A stretch of 64,000 bases of DNA. It comes from Owenia fusiformis (taxonomy: Eukaryota; Annelida; Polychaeta; Sabellida; Oweniidae). Below the pieces are notes generated by a model. That model ran no database searches, was not told the DNA's origin, and saw nothing but the letters and a program-made list of their open reading frames with translations. This document shows positions 1 through 10,919 of the stretch, in pieces (positions within the stretch are counted from its first letter, which is position 1; each line of letters opens with the position of its first letter). Both the position numbers and the translations under genes were made by a program. The stretch spans positions 3,419,341 through 3,483,340 of the forward strand of contig CAIIXF020000008.1 in NCBI GenBank assembly GCA_903813345.2. Reading direction: 5' to 3'.

Positions 1-841
1 TGCAATACAATTTCAATTTTAATTTTCAAATTGCAATAGGTAAAAACGCTACATATGCTGCTATCGTTCTAAGAGTGATCTATGAACTGTACTGTAACAT
101 AGTTTTCTAGCGAATTAAATTACAACATCTGTTGATCTTGTTAAATCATATATCTGTCTTTTTTATTTATTCTTATTTATTCATATCTTGACTACAAATT
201 ACAATAAACGGGTGACACATAATGTCCCGTGTTTAGTACTAATATGATTATTTTCAGAAGCACAGACAAATTATTAAGCAACAAAACATGGTCAATGTGA
301 ACAATATTACAAGACAATTCAAAGTCGTTAATTTTATCACGTCTAAAACGTTATCTTTACAATTCCAAAACGTTAACATGCTTATTATAAGACACGTCCA
401 TGACGTTATATTGTCCCTTCTCTATAGTTAACTCCACTTTCTACATTTACGGTCATTTATGGCAATTTTAAGATAAATACAGTTAAAATATTTACACGAT
501 CTTTAGAGTAGTGAATATTATTCCACGTTGTTGAATGGATTGTCTGTTTAAACTTGATTAAATAACACTAAATGCAAATTAAGTACATATTTCTGGCACT
601 TTTGGTATATAATTGCGATTGATATGAAGTATGATGGATTTATCCCCAAAATAGACTCGTGGGTATGAAGAAGAACATCTTAGGTAGAAGTCATGATATG
701 TAAGTTTGTAAAATATAGAATATTCTTACCATTTTGCTCCATTCTATCGAATGTCGCATCCCATGTTCTTACAAAACACGACTAAAAAGTTAAAAAAAAC
801 ACGACCGGGCCGATTTGCACTGTTAACTCTTGGTCACCGTG
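1..841. other. No recognised feature
   Basis: AT-rich sequence with no open frame of note, no splice-bounded conserved exon and no clear inverted repeat. I see nothing to annotate here. Confidence 0.5.
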
Positions 842-1457
842 AGAAGGGTTGGATATTCTATGCATTAGACTTCCTTTAGGATTTATGGTAAGGTGATTGC
901 AGTTCTCTAAACAATAGCAGAAGGGTTGGATATTCTATGTATTAGACTTCCTTTAGGGTTAACGGTAAGGTGATTGCAGTTCTCTAAACAATAGCAGAAG
1001 GGTTGGATATTCTATGTATTAGACTTCCTTTAGGGTTAATGGTAAGGTGATTGCAGTTCTCTAAACAATAGCAACAGGGTTGGATATTCTATGTATTAGA
1101 CTTCTTTTAGGGTTAATGGTAAGGTGATTGCAGTTCTCTAAACAATCGCAGAAGGGTTTGATATTCTATGGATTAGACTTCCTTTAGGATTTATGGTAAG
1201 GTGATTGCAGTTCTCTAAACAATAGCAACAGGGTTGGATATTCTATGTATTAGACTTCCTTTAGGGTTAATGGTAAGGTGATTGCAGTTCTCTAAACAAT
1301 AGCAACAGGGTTGGATATTCTATATATTAGTCTTCCTTTAGGGTTAATGGTAAGGTGATTGCAGTTCTCTAAACAATAGCAAAAGGGTTGGAAATTCTAT
1401 GTATTAGACTTCTTTTAGGGTTTATGGTAAGGTGATTGCAGTTCTCTAAAAAATGGC
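842..1457. repeat. 77-bp minisatellite, 8 units
   Basis: Eight head-to-tail units start at 842, 919, 996, 1073, 1150, 1227, 1304 and 1381. Each is exactly 77 bp, so the array is 616 bp with no length variation. Units begin near AGAAGGGTTGGATATTCTA and end CTCTAAACAATAGC. They differ only by scattered substitutions, and the last unit ends with AAAAAATGGC. No open frame runs through the array. The array ends abruptly on both sides. Confidence 0.95.
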
Positions 1458-2294
1458 AGCAGTACTGTCGATTTCAACACGAGACAGGTTTTCCAACTCA
1501 AAAGTTTTCTCATTTACTTACCCTGGTATGTGCAATGGGTTAAAAGTAACAGGTTCTTAACGTATGCTTCACATGGACGATATCATTATATTTTGTCATC
1601 AATTCATTCAGTGTCATCTTTCAATGTCAACACATGTATTCATATTGCTTTTCAACAATATGAATATCTGCATAACCTCTCAGAGGTGTGAGTAATCTAG
1701 AAATCTCTATCGAAATGCTTTATTTGATGAAATCAAAGTTATCTTCAAACAGTCGATTTGAACATGATTTTGCTTGTTTCAACGTTAAAAGAGGTCGCTC
1801 GGGGGAATTAAACTTTGAATCCATAATTGCTTCTACCCCTTCGAGGACAATTCAACTATTATCAAAATACAAGGCTCGCTGATTTTTAGAGCGATTGATC
1901 AGAAAAACATGTTCCACAAGTGTTTAGAGAACAACCGTTATTAATGATTAGTCCAAATAAGAGTAACCCCGGGTCAAAAATGATGTGAAAAATTGTCCTT
2001 CTATTACAATTAGGCTCTGGGCAACCATTATGTCTGCTTATCTACTGACTCCTTTCACATGCCCCATGATCAAACATACCATTGGAAAACATCCTGTTTT
2101 TATGGTTACAAATGCACTTGGTGTAGAGGAACAATTGATTTTTATAACAATATAAAATTAATACACAATAAATACACGGTAGTAACAGAAAAGAATAATG
2201 TACAAAATCATTGATTAATGTAATCATGAATTATTACCACCTTATCGGGCCTGTTCTAAGGATATTAGTCCTAGATTCGAAGGCGTATATTTAC
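1458..2294. other. No recognised feature
   Basis: Unique-looking AT-rich DNA with only short open frames (about 60 codons) that show no domain, no codon pattern and no splice context. Nothing supportable. Confidence 0.45.
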
Positions 2295-3130
2295 GAAATA
2301 TGGACCGAAGAGCAGGGGTAATATCGTCGAGTACACCCCGCAGGGCTAGGCACAAACGTTTTCTGTACCCAAGCGACCGAAGGGAGTGAGGTGTTCAAAA
2401 GCTTTTGTGCCTAGTCCTAATATAAGGGGTGTATTCGACGATATCACACCTGCTCTGAAGTCATATTACGATTCGAACATGAAAGCTCACCAAAATGTTT
2501 CGAATATTCATTATGGTCCGCCATTACTACGGCCCGCCGTTATGAAGTCACATATTACTCCTATTGTTCGCGAATATACCCCGGGTGAAATATTGACGTT
2601 GTTCACAGTTTACAGAAGGCGTGAGTTCAGTCATGTTCGAATTAAGAAATATAGACCGAAGATCAGTTGTAATATTGTCGAATACACCCCGCAGGACTAG
2701 GCATAAACGTTTTCTGTAAACAGTTCAAAAGCTTTTGTGCCTAGCCCTAAGGGGTGTATTCCGCGATATTACCCCTGCTCTGAGGTCTATATTACGATTC
2801 GAACATGAAAACTCACCAAATTCATTACGATTCGCCATTACTACGACCCGCCGTTATGATATCACATATTACACGTATTACCAGGGGTATTCTTCGCGAA
2901 TATACCCCGGGTGAAATGTTGACTTTGTTTACAGTTTATAGAAGGCGTGAATACTGTCATGTTCGAATTTACTATATTGGCCTGAAAATATGTGACGTCA
3001 TAGTGGCGGGCCGTAGTGCCGGGCCAAAATTAAGTATAGATCTTAGAGCAGGTGTTATATCGACGAATACATACCGCAGGGCTAGGCTCAACCGTTTTCT
3101 GTACCCCTAACGACCTGTTCTGAGGTCTCT
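2295..3130. repeat. Hairpin-bearing tandem repeat, family A
   Basis: About 2.2 diverged units of roughly 350-385 bp. Each unit carries a hairpin whose arms read GCAGGGGTAATATCG and, on the other side, the inverse CGATATTACCCCTGCTCTGA, around a core containing GTGCCTAGCCCTAAGGGGTG. The hairpins lie at about 2303-2458, 2650-2795 and, half preserved, 3040-3120. Between them are shared stretches such as ATTACGATTCGAACATGAAA and CGCGAATATACCCCGGGTGA. Two open frames of about 100 codons here follow the repeat and look incidental. A decayed inverted copy lies at 12.2-12.5 kb, so this is a dispersed family. Confidence 0.8.
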
Positions 3131-3159
3131 ATTACAAATCGGACATTGGACATTTCAGC

Positions 3160-3332
3160 CCGGTGTAAAAGGGTAGGAGGTCCTCTCAAATTATGGTCCT
3201 ACTTTCCATTGATTTATATGGTGACCTAAATACAACTCTTTTCCTTATTATCGTATCCACAATCAGGGCCAGTAAGGGCCTTTAAGAAAGGGGACCATAA
3301 TCCCCAGGGGACCATTATTTCTTTTACACCGG
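3160..3332. mobile_element. 173-bp MITE bounded by CCGGTGTAAAAG
   Basis: Begins CCGGTGTAAAAG and ends with the inverse CTTTTACACCGG, a 12-bp perfect terminal inverted repeat. A second, near-identical copy in the opposite orientation lies at 28298-28460, inserted in another element, which proves that this segment moves as a unit. It has no coding capacity. CCGG at both ends may be part of the element or a duplicated target; the 28-kb copy favours target duplication. Confidence 0.8.
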
Positions 3333-3465
3333 TAATATTCCCCGGAAAATGAGATATCGTTTATTGTATATAATTTTCGTTCAGTGTCAGTCAGTTCTTG
3401 CTATTTTTGCCCTGGGCATACAAGTTGGTAATAGTACTAATAACCTCATTTGAGCGGGCAAGATA

Positions 3466-4461
3466 GTGAAATATTGGATCTTATTTTTTTTTTTTTACTT
3501 CAGTATTATGGAAACATGGAGATCTTTACATAATAAAGAGCCATATAATAAGGAACTCGCCTTAAATGAGTATATTTGGAACAATGATTTTATAAAAATT
3601 AATAATCGAACTGTGAGTTATGCTAATTGGATAAACAAGGGCATTCTTCAAATTAAAGACCTTGTTAACAATAACGAATTCCTTGGATTTAACGATTTCT
3701 CTCTTAAATACAACATTAATGCACCCTTCGTTACCTTTTATGGCTTAATCCACGCAATACCACATACATGGAAACAATTAATTAGAAATAATCCAAATAA
3801 TAAGAAACTTAAAAATGAAGAACTTCAAATTAAAGACCACACAATCAACGTCAATGCTATTAAAACTAAAACTATCTATTGGTATCTCATAGAGGATTTA
3901 TTCAAGGAACCAACTGGTAAGAAATTCCTAACTACAAAATTTAATGTCTCAGAAGAAGAATGGAAACACATTTTCACTTTGCCTTTTAAGACTGTACGTG
4001 AACCAAGAATACAATGTTTTCAATACAAACTCATTTTAAATCTAACGCCAAACAATAACTTTTTAACTCAAAAGAAGATCAAAAATTCAAATTTGTGCGA
4101 TATATGCAATAATGACAAAATCGATGATACCATACATTTTTATATTGAGTGCCCAAACTCTGCCAAGATTTGGGACGATTTCAAAATTTTCTTCAATGTT
4201 GATTTAACAAATAAAGACATTATTATAGGAAAATTAGATGAAGAAAACGAGGATAAAACTAAAGCCATAAATTTTTGTATCTTGTATACAAAAAGTCTAA
4301 TACATAAATCTAGACTGATTAAAACTAAAATCACTTTTATCCAAATAAAGGAAATCATAAAATATAAAATCAAAGATGAACAAAACATCGCAAATTTAAA
4401 TGATATGCAAGAAACCTTCAATAAGACTTGGAGATGGGTTATTGAACTATTAAGCCAATAA
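3466..4461 (+). pseudogene. LINE ORF2 C-terminal fragment (thumb to zinc tail)
   Basis: Open frame of about 330 codons lacking the endonuclease and the whole reverse-transcriptase catalytic core, so it cannot encode an active enzyme. The first codon is GTG; a LINE fragment needs no start. The region resembles the post-RT segment of the 31-34 kb element (a pattern of IWNN, then NWINKGI-IKDL, then HAIPHTW against KAIPRTW). Near the C terminus is a zinc-knuckle-like C-x2-C-x9-H-x4-C followed by W, as in the RT-associated zinc-binding tail. The frame is intact over about 1 kb, which suggests a fairly young insertion. Confidence 0.75.
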
Positions 4462-4471
4462 CTCTGTATCA

Positions 4472-4823
4472 ATTTAAGGTATGGAGTATATATAATAAAA
4501 CTGTGGTAACATATATGGTATGTTATTAAAGACTATTGTGCAATTGTGATGTAAACACTTGTAAATTATATTGTTTGGAAATTCTCTGTACACATGGAGA
4601 TGAGCTGGTGAAAAAAGTATCTATTTGTAAAATGTAAAATAATTATATCATATATTTAAGGTATGGAGTATATATTATAAAACCATGGTAACCAATATGT
4701 TCTTGAAGACTATTGTGCTATTGTGATGTAAACATTTGTAAATTATATTATTTGGAAATCCTCTGTACATGGAGATGAGCTGTTCAAAATAGTATCTATT
4801 GTAAAAATGTTAAATAATTATAT
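4472..4823 (+). repeat. 182-bp tandem duplication in LINE 3' UTR
   Basis: Two copies start at 4472 and 4654 with ATTTAAGGTATGGAGTATAT. They run in register through GTGATGTAAACA and GGAGATGAGCTG to AATAATTATAT. The second copy has small deletions and substitutions. Duplicated 3'-UTR modules occur in some LINE families and may be family-wide rather than private to this copy. Confidence 0.85.
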
Positions 4824-4929
4824 GAACATGTATGTATATTATGTATGATGTATGTGTAAGATCCAATAAAAAACTACTCAGTCAAAATGCGCATCTAATC
4901 GACAGCAGCACAGACATAGTTGACTACAT

Positions 4930-5275
4930 CACTGTTCCACAACTAGAAAGTCAATGTAACAAAATGGATGAACTTCCAGGATACCAGTTTTTTATTTTCT
5001 CGATTTAAACTAAAGTATAAGTCATGTTGCGGATTATTATTTGGCACAAGGTTAGACAATATAGTCTAGCTTTTAGAAATGTTCTCGGTTTGGAATTTGA
5101 TTTAAATAAACCTGTAATTTATGCATTTAGACCATCGCTTTTGTTACATTGACGTAAGTCGTATACATCGGTAAATAACGGACTCGTCAATGTAACAAAA
5201 ACGAGGGATAGGACTAAATATATGAATTGCAACTTCATTTCCGAAACAAATTCCGATTGAACAAATTTCAATGTC
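4930..5275. mobile_element. MITE family B, one-armed copy
   Basis: Begins CACTGTTCCACAACTAG and continues AATGTAACAAAATGGATGAA, the same left arm as the full element at 24827-25343. An internal hairpin, CTTTTGTTACATTGACG paired with CGTCAATGTAACAAAA, lies at about 5137-5205. The distal inverted arm present in the 25-kb copy is missing here, so this copy is truncated on the right. Confidence 0.7.
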
Positions 5276-5486
5276 CTGAATCTGTCAATGGCCACAAGAA
5301 GATAGCTTGAAAAGAAGATTTTAAATTAAATCACCAACAGCCCATTGTGTCATGTGCCCAAATTATTTTCACACATTGCAAAATAACTTGTACAAAACAG
5401 TGTCACTTAAAAGGATGTACGATTGCAAAGTTTGACCTTCAACATTCTGACCTGCACGAGCATCTACCTTGCTATACATTATGATA

Positions 5487-6223
5487 CAGGGTGACACAAA
5501 ACTGGAACCTACTTAAGTCTTAATAACTTTGTCAATTGTGCATATTGAGCTTAGTTATTTGCAATTATTTGAAACATGTATAGTTAAATGAATGTATGAC
5601 AAGATGTTAAAGTTTGACTTTTCTAGCTCAATTAGTCTCCAAATGAGGCACTTTTAGATAATCTGCGCCAAATGTGCACCACGACGTTGGATTGTATTGT
5701 ATTGTATAACTTTTATTCCTTCATTTCTTCAAATCAGGGGAGTGGGATTCTCTATTCATTCCAAGCTCTTGGCTTCTCCGTCGGATAGATTTTTAGGACT
5801 CCTTCCCACGGATACACTCACTCTGTCAACATTGTGTCTTGAGTTCTAAGGGACCTCTGTCTCACTGTATAGGTTGGTTTACCATCACTTTTCTTCTTTG
5901 TTGGTTTCACAGTTCCTTCTGAATCAAACCTCTGTACAAGCCTAATGATCTGTGACTTGCATGCAAGGGGCTCTTCTTGTCCTGTCATCTCTCATATTTG
6001 GCAGTTTGTATATCTTTATATAATTGTGTCTCTATATACTTTCTCACAGTAAAAGTCTTTTCTTCTATCGTCCATGGCATGAGCTACAGTTCTACAGTAC
6101 TCATTATGGTGTTATTTTTTCATGCATTCTGTCTAGTTTCTACTCTGAAAAAATGAAGAATGTAGGTATAATACTTTCTGAGAAATTTGATGATATATGC
6201 GTTCCAGTTTTTTTGTCACCCTG
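5487..6223. mobile_element. Decayed Tc1/mariner-like transposon
   Basis: A 737-bp element flanked by TA on both sides (5485-5486, 6224-6225), the target duplication of the Tc1/mariner superfamily. The left end is CAGGGTGACACAAAACTGGA; the right end is its inverse, GTTCCAGT followed by a T run and GTCACCCTG. The inside carries a remnant of the transposase DNA-binding domain on the minus strand. Most of the catalytic domain is gone. Confidence 0.8.
5818..5961 (-). pseudogene. Mariner-like transposase HTH remnant
   Basis: A minus-strand frame of 47 codons ending in TGA contains QIIRLVQRFDSEGTV followed by a basic stretch and GKPTYTVRQR. The I-RLV-RF--EGTV pattern followed by a G-P turn is typical of the N-terminal helix-turn-helix of Tc1/mariner transposases. 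The frame is closed on both sides, and no DDE motif is readable in the rest of the element, so it is a dead copy. Confidence 0.65.
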
Positions 6224-6948
6224 TATTTACATGTAGGCTAGACTTTTTGGCAGCTTGAGATCATGATCATCATGGAATCATTGATGACGGTCCTCGTATA
6301 TCTATAAGAACAGTGTAAGCCAAGCAGGTTCAAGGCTTATTTTGCATGGTAACTTTGTTAAATCAATTGATTATACAATAGTACGTTTTAAATGCATATT
6401 ATTGTTAATTGTTTGCGTTCGATTTTTGTATTGCAAAAAACGCTAGATATAGAATATCTATATGTAATTGTTAGAGAAGTCTATGATTTGGAATGATGAA
6501 CAGCGTCGAATTGATAAAACAATCGACATTCGTTTACCTTCCAATTAAGGGCATCTTCATCCTTATTGTGCTCATATTTCCTGTCCTATATATCGAGGAA
6601 GTTTGAATGTCAAATGTCAAGGTCTTCAAAGGAACTAATCAATGTAAATCAATAGTCTTCAGTAAAGGAATAAATTCCTAGAATGTAATCTAACAATAGT
6701 TGGCGATAACACTCCTACTGTGACAGAACTGGAGCATCCCCTTATGTGTATCCCCTTATAACTGACGAATAGCCAGTTTTTTGATGATAGATTAGCTTAC
6801 CATATTCTATGACCGTTAGCCGGGGAGTTTGTGAAGTTTCGTTGTTTGACTACCTGGCATAGCTGAGTCTGGTTGAGATCATCTTAGTATAACCCATATT
6901 TTAGTCCATGGTATCAAATCTCTAGGACGTCTAATAAAGAAGCTGGAA
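6224..6948. other. No recognised feature
   Basis: Spacer between two TIR elements. No gene, repeat array or splice-bounded exon recognised. Confidence 0.4.
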
Positions 6949-8159
6949 GCACACTATAGCGCAGCGATATTCGACCTTATATTAACACACCTACACATGT
7001 TCCCTAATAATGTTTATTATGACTGTTTACTTCCAGCCTTTAGACTGAATTATTCCTGCCATTAACAGAGGTCCAAAAATAACCACATGCTGAAATCCCA
7101 ACTGAAAATAATACAAAATGATTTTAAATAAATGATTTAGATTTCTAAGCTGTAAGTTTGAGGTTATTTTTCTTATCAATACAAAAAAATATGTAATCAG
7201 TGTATTGTTTCTCAATTAATGAAATAAATGCTACAAATGAATCACTTTTATATAGGAATGACAAATGCTAAAATTATGCTAGTTCTTTACAAAATGGTCT
7301 TTACAAAAGCGGTGAACATTATCAATAAAGGAGGGCCTATTGCTCATCCTTGACTAATTGGGACTACACCTAACTTATATTCCCCGTAGTAAGATATAGC
7401 TCGGTTGCTTATAAAACAACCATCAAGACTTGGTCGAATTCATGAATAATTGAGAAAAATCGTTCTCATTATCTTCATAAAACTTGATTATATCCAGCGG
7501 TAAGGTCAAAGAAGAAGCAACTATCAGAAAACTTGATGATAGCCAGCAGTAACGTCGAGGAAGGATTGTAAGGCGTTCGATAGCATATGACCCAAATTGA
7601 TTATTAGATATGCACTTGGAATATATGAACATTCCAATACATTTGTAACATTTAATTAGATATAAATCTTACTTATTTGTTATTGATGTTTTATAAAACA
7701 TGATCAATACTTTGTTGTTTGCCCCCTTGCGATAATATGGATAAATTCTGGTAATGAAATGTTCTAAATAGTAAGAAAACTAATATGTTCGCAATTATGA
7801 ATTACCTAAATATTTCACACAATTTGGTGAATCTGTTTGGCTCATATTTGAAAAATCAAATAAAATCTGAAAAGCATATTTGAGTAATTACACTAATTAA
7901 ACACCGATATTTACATTAAAATAATAGTAAATTTTTACATTATGATAATCTATTTTTGTCCGTATATGTTTAGAATAACGGTCTGTGTCATGTATGTATA
8001 AAAGTTAAAATCAAAATATTTACGTTCTTTGACCCATTGTGATGAAATACATTTTTCGACCCGAAAGCCGGAAGTTTTTCAGCAAATGGTATTTTATAAG
8101 AATCAAAACATATGCACCTCCTTAATTATTGCTTCAAATGTTGCTGCGCTATAGTGTGC
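6949..8159. mobile_element. 1.2-kb TIR element, non-autonomous
   Basis: The left end GCACACTATAGCGCAGC (6949-6965) is the perfect inverse of GCTGCGCTATAGTGTGC (8143-8159). Weaker inverted similarity continues inward (left ACACCTACACATGTT, right inverse AGGTGCATATGTT). No transposase is readable. Short open frames inside (7027-7215, 7423-7632, minus) show no domain. An imperfect repeat of about 50 bp lies at 7480-7560. No convincing target-site duplication was seen, so the superfamily is unassigned. Confidence 0.65.
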
Positions 8160-9019
8160 TGCGGATCCTTCATATTCGGTAGTCATCCCATGGACTATTT
8201 CATGTTTATACAGGTTATAGAGGTGACGTTTTAATATGAGAATCTAGATACAGTGATACTCGATATGTCGTGGAAATCTTACCTGCTTCTTATTAATAGA
8301 TCTAATTTCTACATCGGCGGAGTGAAATTACATGGCATATTCTATAAATTATATATTTTATGTTTGTAATGGATGTGGTATCCGTTCTATTCTATAATTG
8401 CCAAGATAAATGAAAAATTTACATTGATTTTCCATATTGCGATCATAACTGTTAGATTTACATTTACAGAGCCATAGTAAAGTTCAGATTATTTCTCTGT
8501 AATACTTAAGCAGCCCCCGTACTACTGATTGTGCTGAATGTGTCTATTATTTTTGTTTGAAAACTAATATAAAAATATACCTTGACCCGCAATTTTGATT
8601 TCACTAATCAAAATGGCCATTTAATTGCAACAACTCTATTTTACCTTGAATGTGTTGCTTTCCAAAATTTGCACGAGATGCGGAGCATCGAGTTCTAAGT
8701 TTAGGAAACAACACCTGGAAGAAATTGTCATTTCGCAATGCATTGGGTCTTTGGCTTAAATTTCCTTCCCACATTGCAAAATATTTTATACAATATCACT
8801 TAAAAGATATGAAATTAAATGAAATATGATAGACTATGAAGTGTCAAGTTGTAACTTCTGTTTGTCACAGTCATCATCATGGCTTGTTACCTTGACAATC
8901 AAACAAAACTTACCATTATACCTCTGGGGATAACAAGCTACGTGCGTATTGGTACTATTTATGTAGTACCAACAAAAAGTTCTAAAAAGCATACCCAATG
9001 TCTTGTGTACACATCAATA
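8160..9019. other. No recognised feature
   Basis: AT-rich spacer; nothing supportable beyond short chance frames. Confidence 0.4.
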
Positions 9020-9119
9020 TGAATCTACTTGTTGAGACTCAATCAACTTGAGTTCTTCTGAGAAAATGAGAATTTCAGCAAAGGTGTAATTGAATTAACA
9101 TGGAGATGCAATGACTCAG

Positions 9120-10332
9120 ATGCGAGTAGGTAGTTACCAGTTTCGCCACCAGGTGACTGATTCGAGGGAAATAACATGGCAGGGTATTACAAAATTCCCT
9201 TAAACTTGAATATTCATCAGTTTTAGTGGTTCACTTTTCATATTACAGTTATGTATCTGATAGTTATACAAATTAAAATATGCCCAGTTACCCTACTATC
9301 ACACCAAACTAGTTCTCACTACGTTCTCGAAAACGGGCTTCAACTGTGTACGAACGGACTGGACCTACTCAGAACCGTTTGGGATATATTTACAAACTTC
9401 ATCGAACGTACTCGAACGGGTAGGTCCTCTAGAACTTAGACAATGCTCAAAATGTTTTCGTGGTCGTCACGTTCTACAATTAGAACGAGTGACAACGTAC
9501 TAACGACGAGCTGGACGTACTACGATCGGAACCGTCGTACTTCAATCCTACTAGGGACGTTTTAACAACGAGTTGAACTGTCCGAGGACGTGTTGAGAAC
9601 GAGGTAGAACTAATTGCAAACGGGTTTAAACTGATTAAGAACGTATTTAACACTGCTGATGAACGAGTTAGCAAAAATATAGCTATCACACCAAACAAGT
9701 TGCCACTGCGTTCTTCAAAACTGGTCTTAAACTGTGTGCGAACGGAATGAACGTAGCTGCAACTTTCTAACGTCTATTTACGAACTTTATGAACGTTCTC
9801 AGACGGGAATGTGATTTTAGAATTTTGAATCGATTCAAAGTTCGATGGCGACCATACCGTTCTGTAATCAGGTCATGTTGACCTTCTAGACTAAGGGACG
9901 CGTTCTACTACGTTGCACACCGACGTTGTGCGACCTGAACGAACTGCGAACGAGATGGACGTATTGAAGACTGTTTAAGAACGAAGAAGCTAATCATTTC
10001 AGACATATTTCCCGACCCCAGCCAGATTGAGCCCGTTTTAGGAAGTTTTCGTAGGATTGGCAAGAACGGGTAAGAACTAGTTTGGTGTGATAGGGGGGTA
10101 AAGGAAAATGTTATCTGCCCAACACGAGAAAAGATATTTCACTTTTTGTGATTTTACAACATGGGGTCTATGGGGAATCTCCCCGACCTCAAAGTCACAT
10201 TTTCAAAGTTGATAAACTTTTCTCAAAACCACATTTCTAGATGTAATTTTACATGTGGATTCGAAATATGACATCAGTTTGACTGAATTTTGAATTTTTA
10301 ATGACGTAAATCAAGATTATTTCTATTCTCAC
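9120..10332. mobile_element. MITE family C, interrupted copy
   Basis: A copy of the roughly 400-bp repeat found uninterrupted at 14376-14775. It begins ATGCGAGTAGGTAGTTACCA and ends with a degenerate inverse, CTATTCTCAC. It is split at 9290/10099 by the 808-bp TA-flanked element. Outside the insertion the two copies align along their length, sharing CATGGGGTCTATGGGGAATC and GACTGAATTTTGAATTTTTA, so insertion boundaries can be read off directly. Confidence 0.85.
9291..10098. mobile_element. 808-bp TA-flanked TIR element, CpG/AACG-rich
   Basis: Left end CCCTACTATCACACCAAACT; right end, inverted, CCCCCCTATCACACCAAACT. Both continue AGTTCT. It is flanked by TA (9289-9290, 10099-10100), and the empty site in the 14.4-kb paralogue has a single TA, so the insertion is proven and is of Tc1/mariner type. 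A second left end (CTATCACACCAAAC) starts at 9683, 387 bp inside, so the element is a head-to-tail partial dimer. The body is dense in AACG/CGTT words and much richer in CpG than its surroundings. No transposase is readable. A lone related end lies at 24747-24776. Confidence 0.85.
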
Positions 10333-10605
10333 CTAGTCTATTGATTTCAGCCTGAATATGTACTGTAAATATGTAGGATGAAATCAATTCCTATTATAAG
10401 TCAATGGCACCCTTGCTGAAATCCTAATTTTCTCAGAAGAACTCAAGTTGATCGAGTCTCAACAAGTAGATTCATGGGACACTCGTGTTTCAAAAATATA
10501 TATTGATTATGATGATGAAAACATATCATATTATATACCAGTAGATAGGGAATTTAATTATCTTAAATTTGGTATATCATAGGTTCAAATTTATCATAAT
10601 GCGTG

Positions 10606-10890
10606 TCAACCAGAATACAAATGGCGTTTCAAAACCTGAACAGATAGATTTTCAATACGTCTACCATTTTGATCAATTATAGCCCTCAATCTTGGCATAA
10701 ATTGGTCGATAGAACATTTTGAAATAATGAATTCCAATTCTCAACAATTCTGTCCTTGACCAGCGGATTGAATAGATATAAGGAGTTCATGATACACCAA
10801 CTCTGTTTGTTTTCCCATAAGTGGTTGTCGCAGACATGATTGACATCGGGTGATCTGGGGGCCAGTGTTTAAAGGGGGTGAATCGATATG
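10606..10890 (-). pseudogene. Mariner-like transposase C-terminal remnant
   Basis: On the minus strand, CACTGGCCCCCAGATCACCC reads as the conserved WPPRSPD motif once a one-base deletion is allowed. It is followed by a C-D-x-x-L-W that matches the third catalytic aspartate region. Further on, PRLRAIIDQNGRRIENL fits the C-terminal R-x-I--NG-HIE pattern of this transposase class, and the frame ends in TGA at 10606-10608. At least two frame breaks make it non-functional. Confidence 0.6.
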
Positions 10891-10919
10891 TCCTACACAG
10901 AGGACTTATTCCTGATCTC

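Larger units (their letters stand above)
3466..4890 (+). mobile_element. 5'-truncated L1/Tx1-like LINE, 3' part
   Basis: Holds the last third of a LINE ORF2 (3466-4461) followed by a 3' UTR with a duplicated 182-bp block and a polyadenylation signal AATAAA at 4865-4870. The protein matches in order and spacing the tail of the longer LINE at 31-34 kb, so the two belong to one broad clade. The 5' end is lost near 3470, where a run of T precedes the homologous frame. No convincing target-site duplication or long poly(A) was found, so the exact ends are uncertain. Confidence 0.75.
9020..10474. repeat. Outer inverted-repeat pair enclosing nested elements
   Basis: Left arm 9020-9081 and right arm 10413-10474 are inverse copies over 62 bp with three mismatches. 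Both carry TGAATCTACTTGTTGAGACT at the outer end and the TTTCAGCAA module at the inner end. The pair encloses MITE family C (9120-10332), which itself carries an 808-bp insertion. The right arm abuts the truncated left end of a mariner-like element. The pair could be a foldback element in its own right or an inverted duplication. Confidence 0.75.

Noticed and set aside
842-1457. CRISPR-like array
   Set aside because: The 77-bp units are contiguous with no unique spacers, and the DNA is animal.
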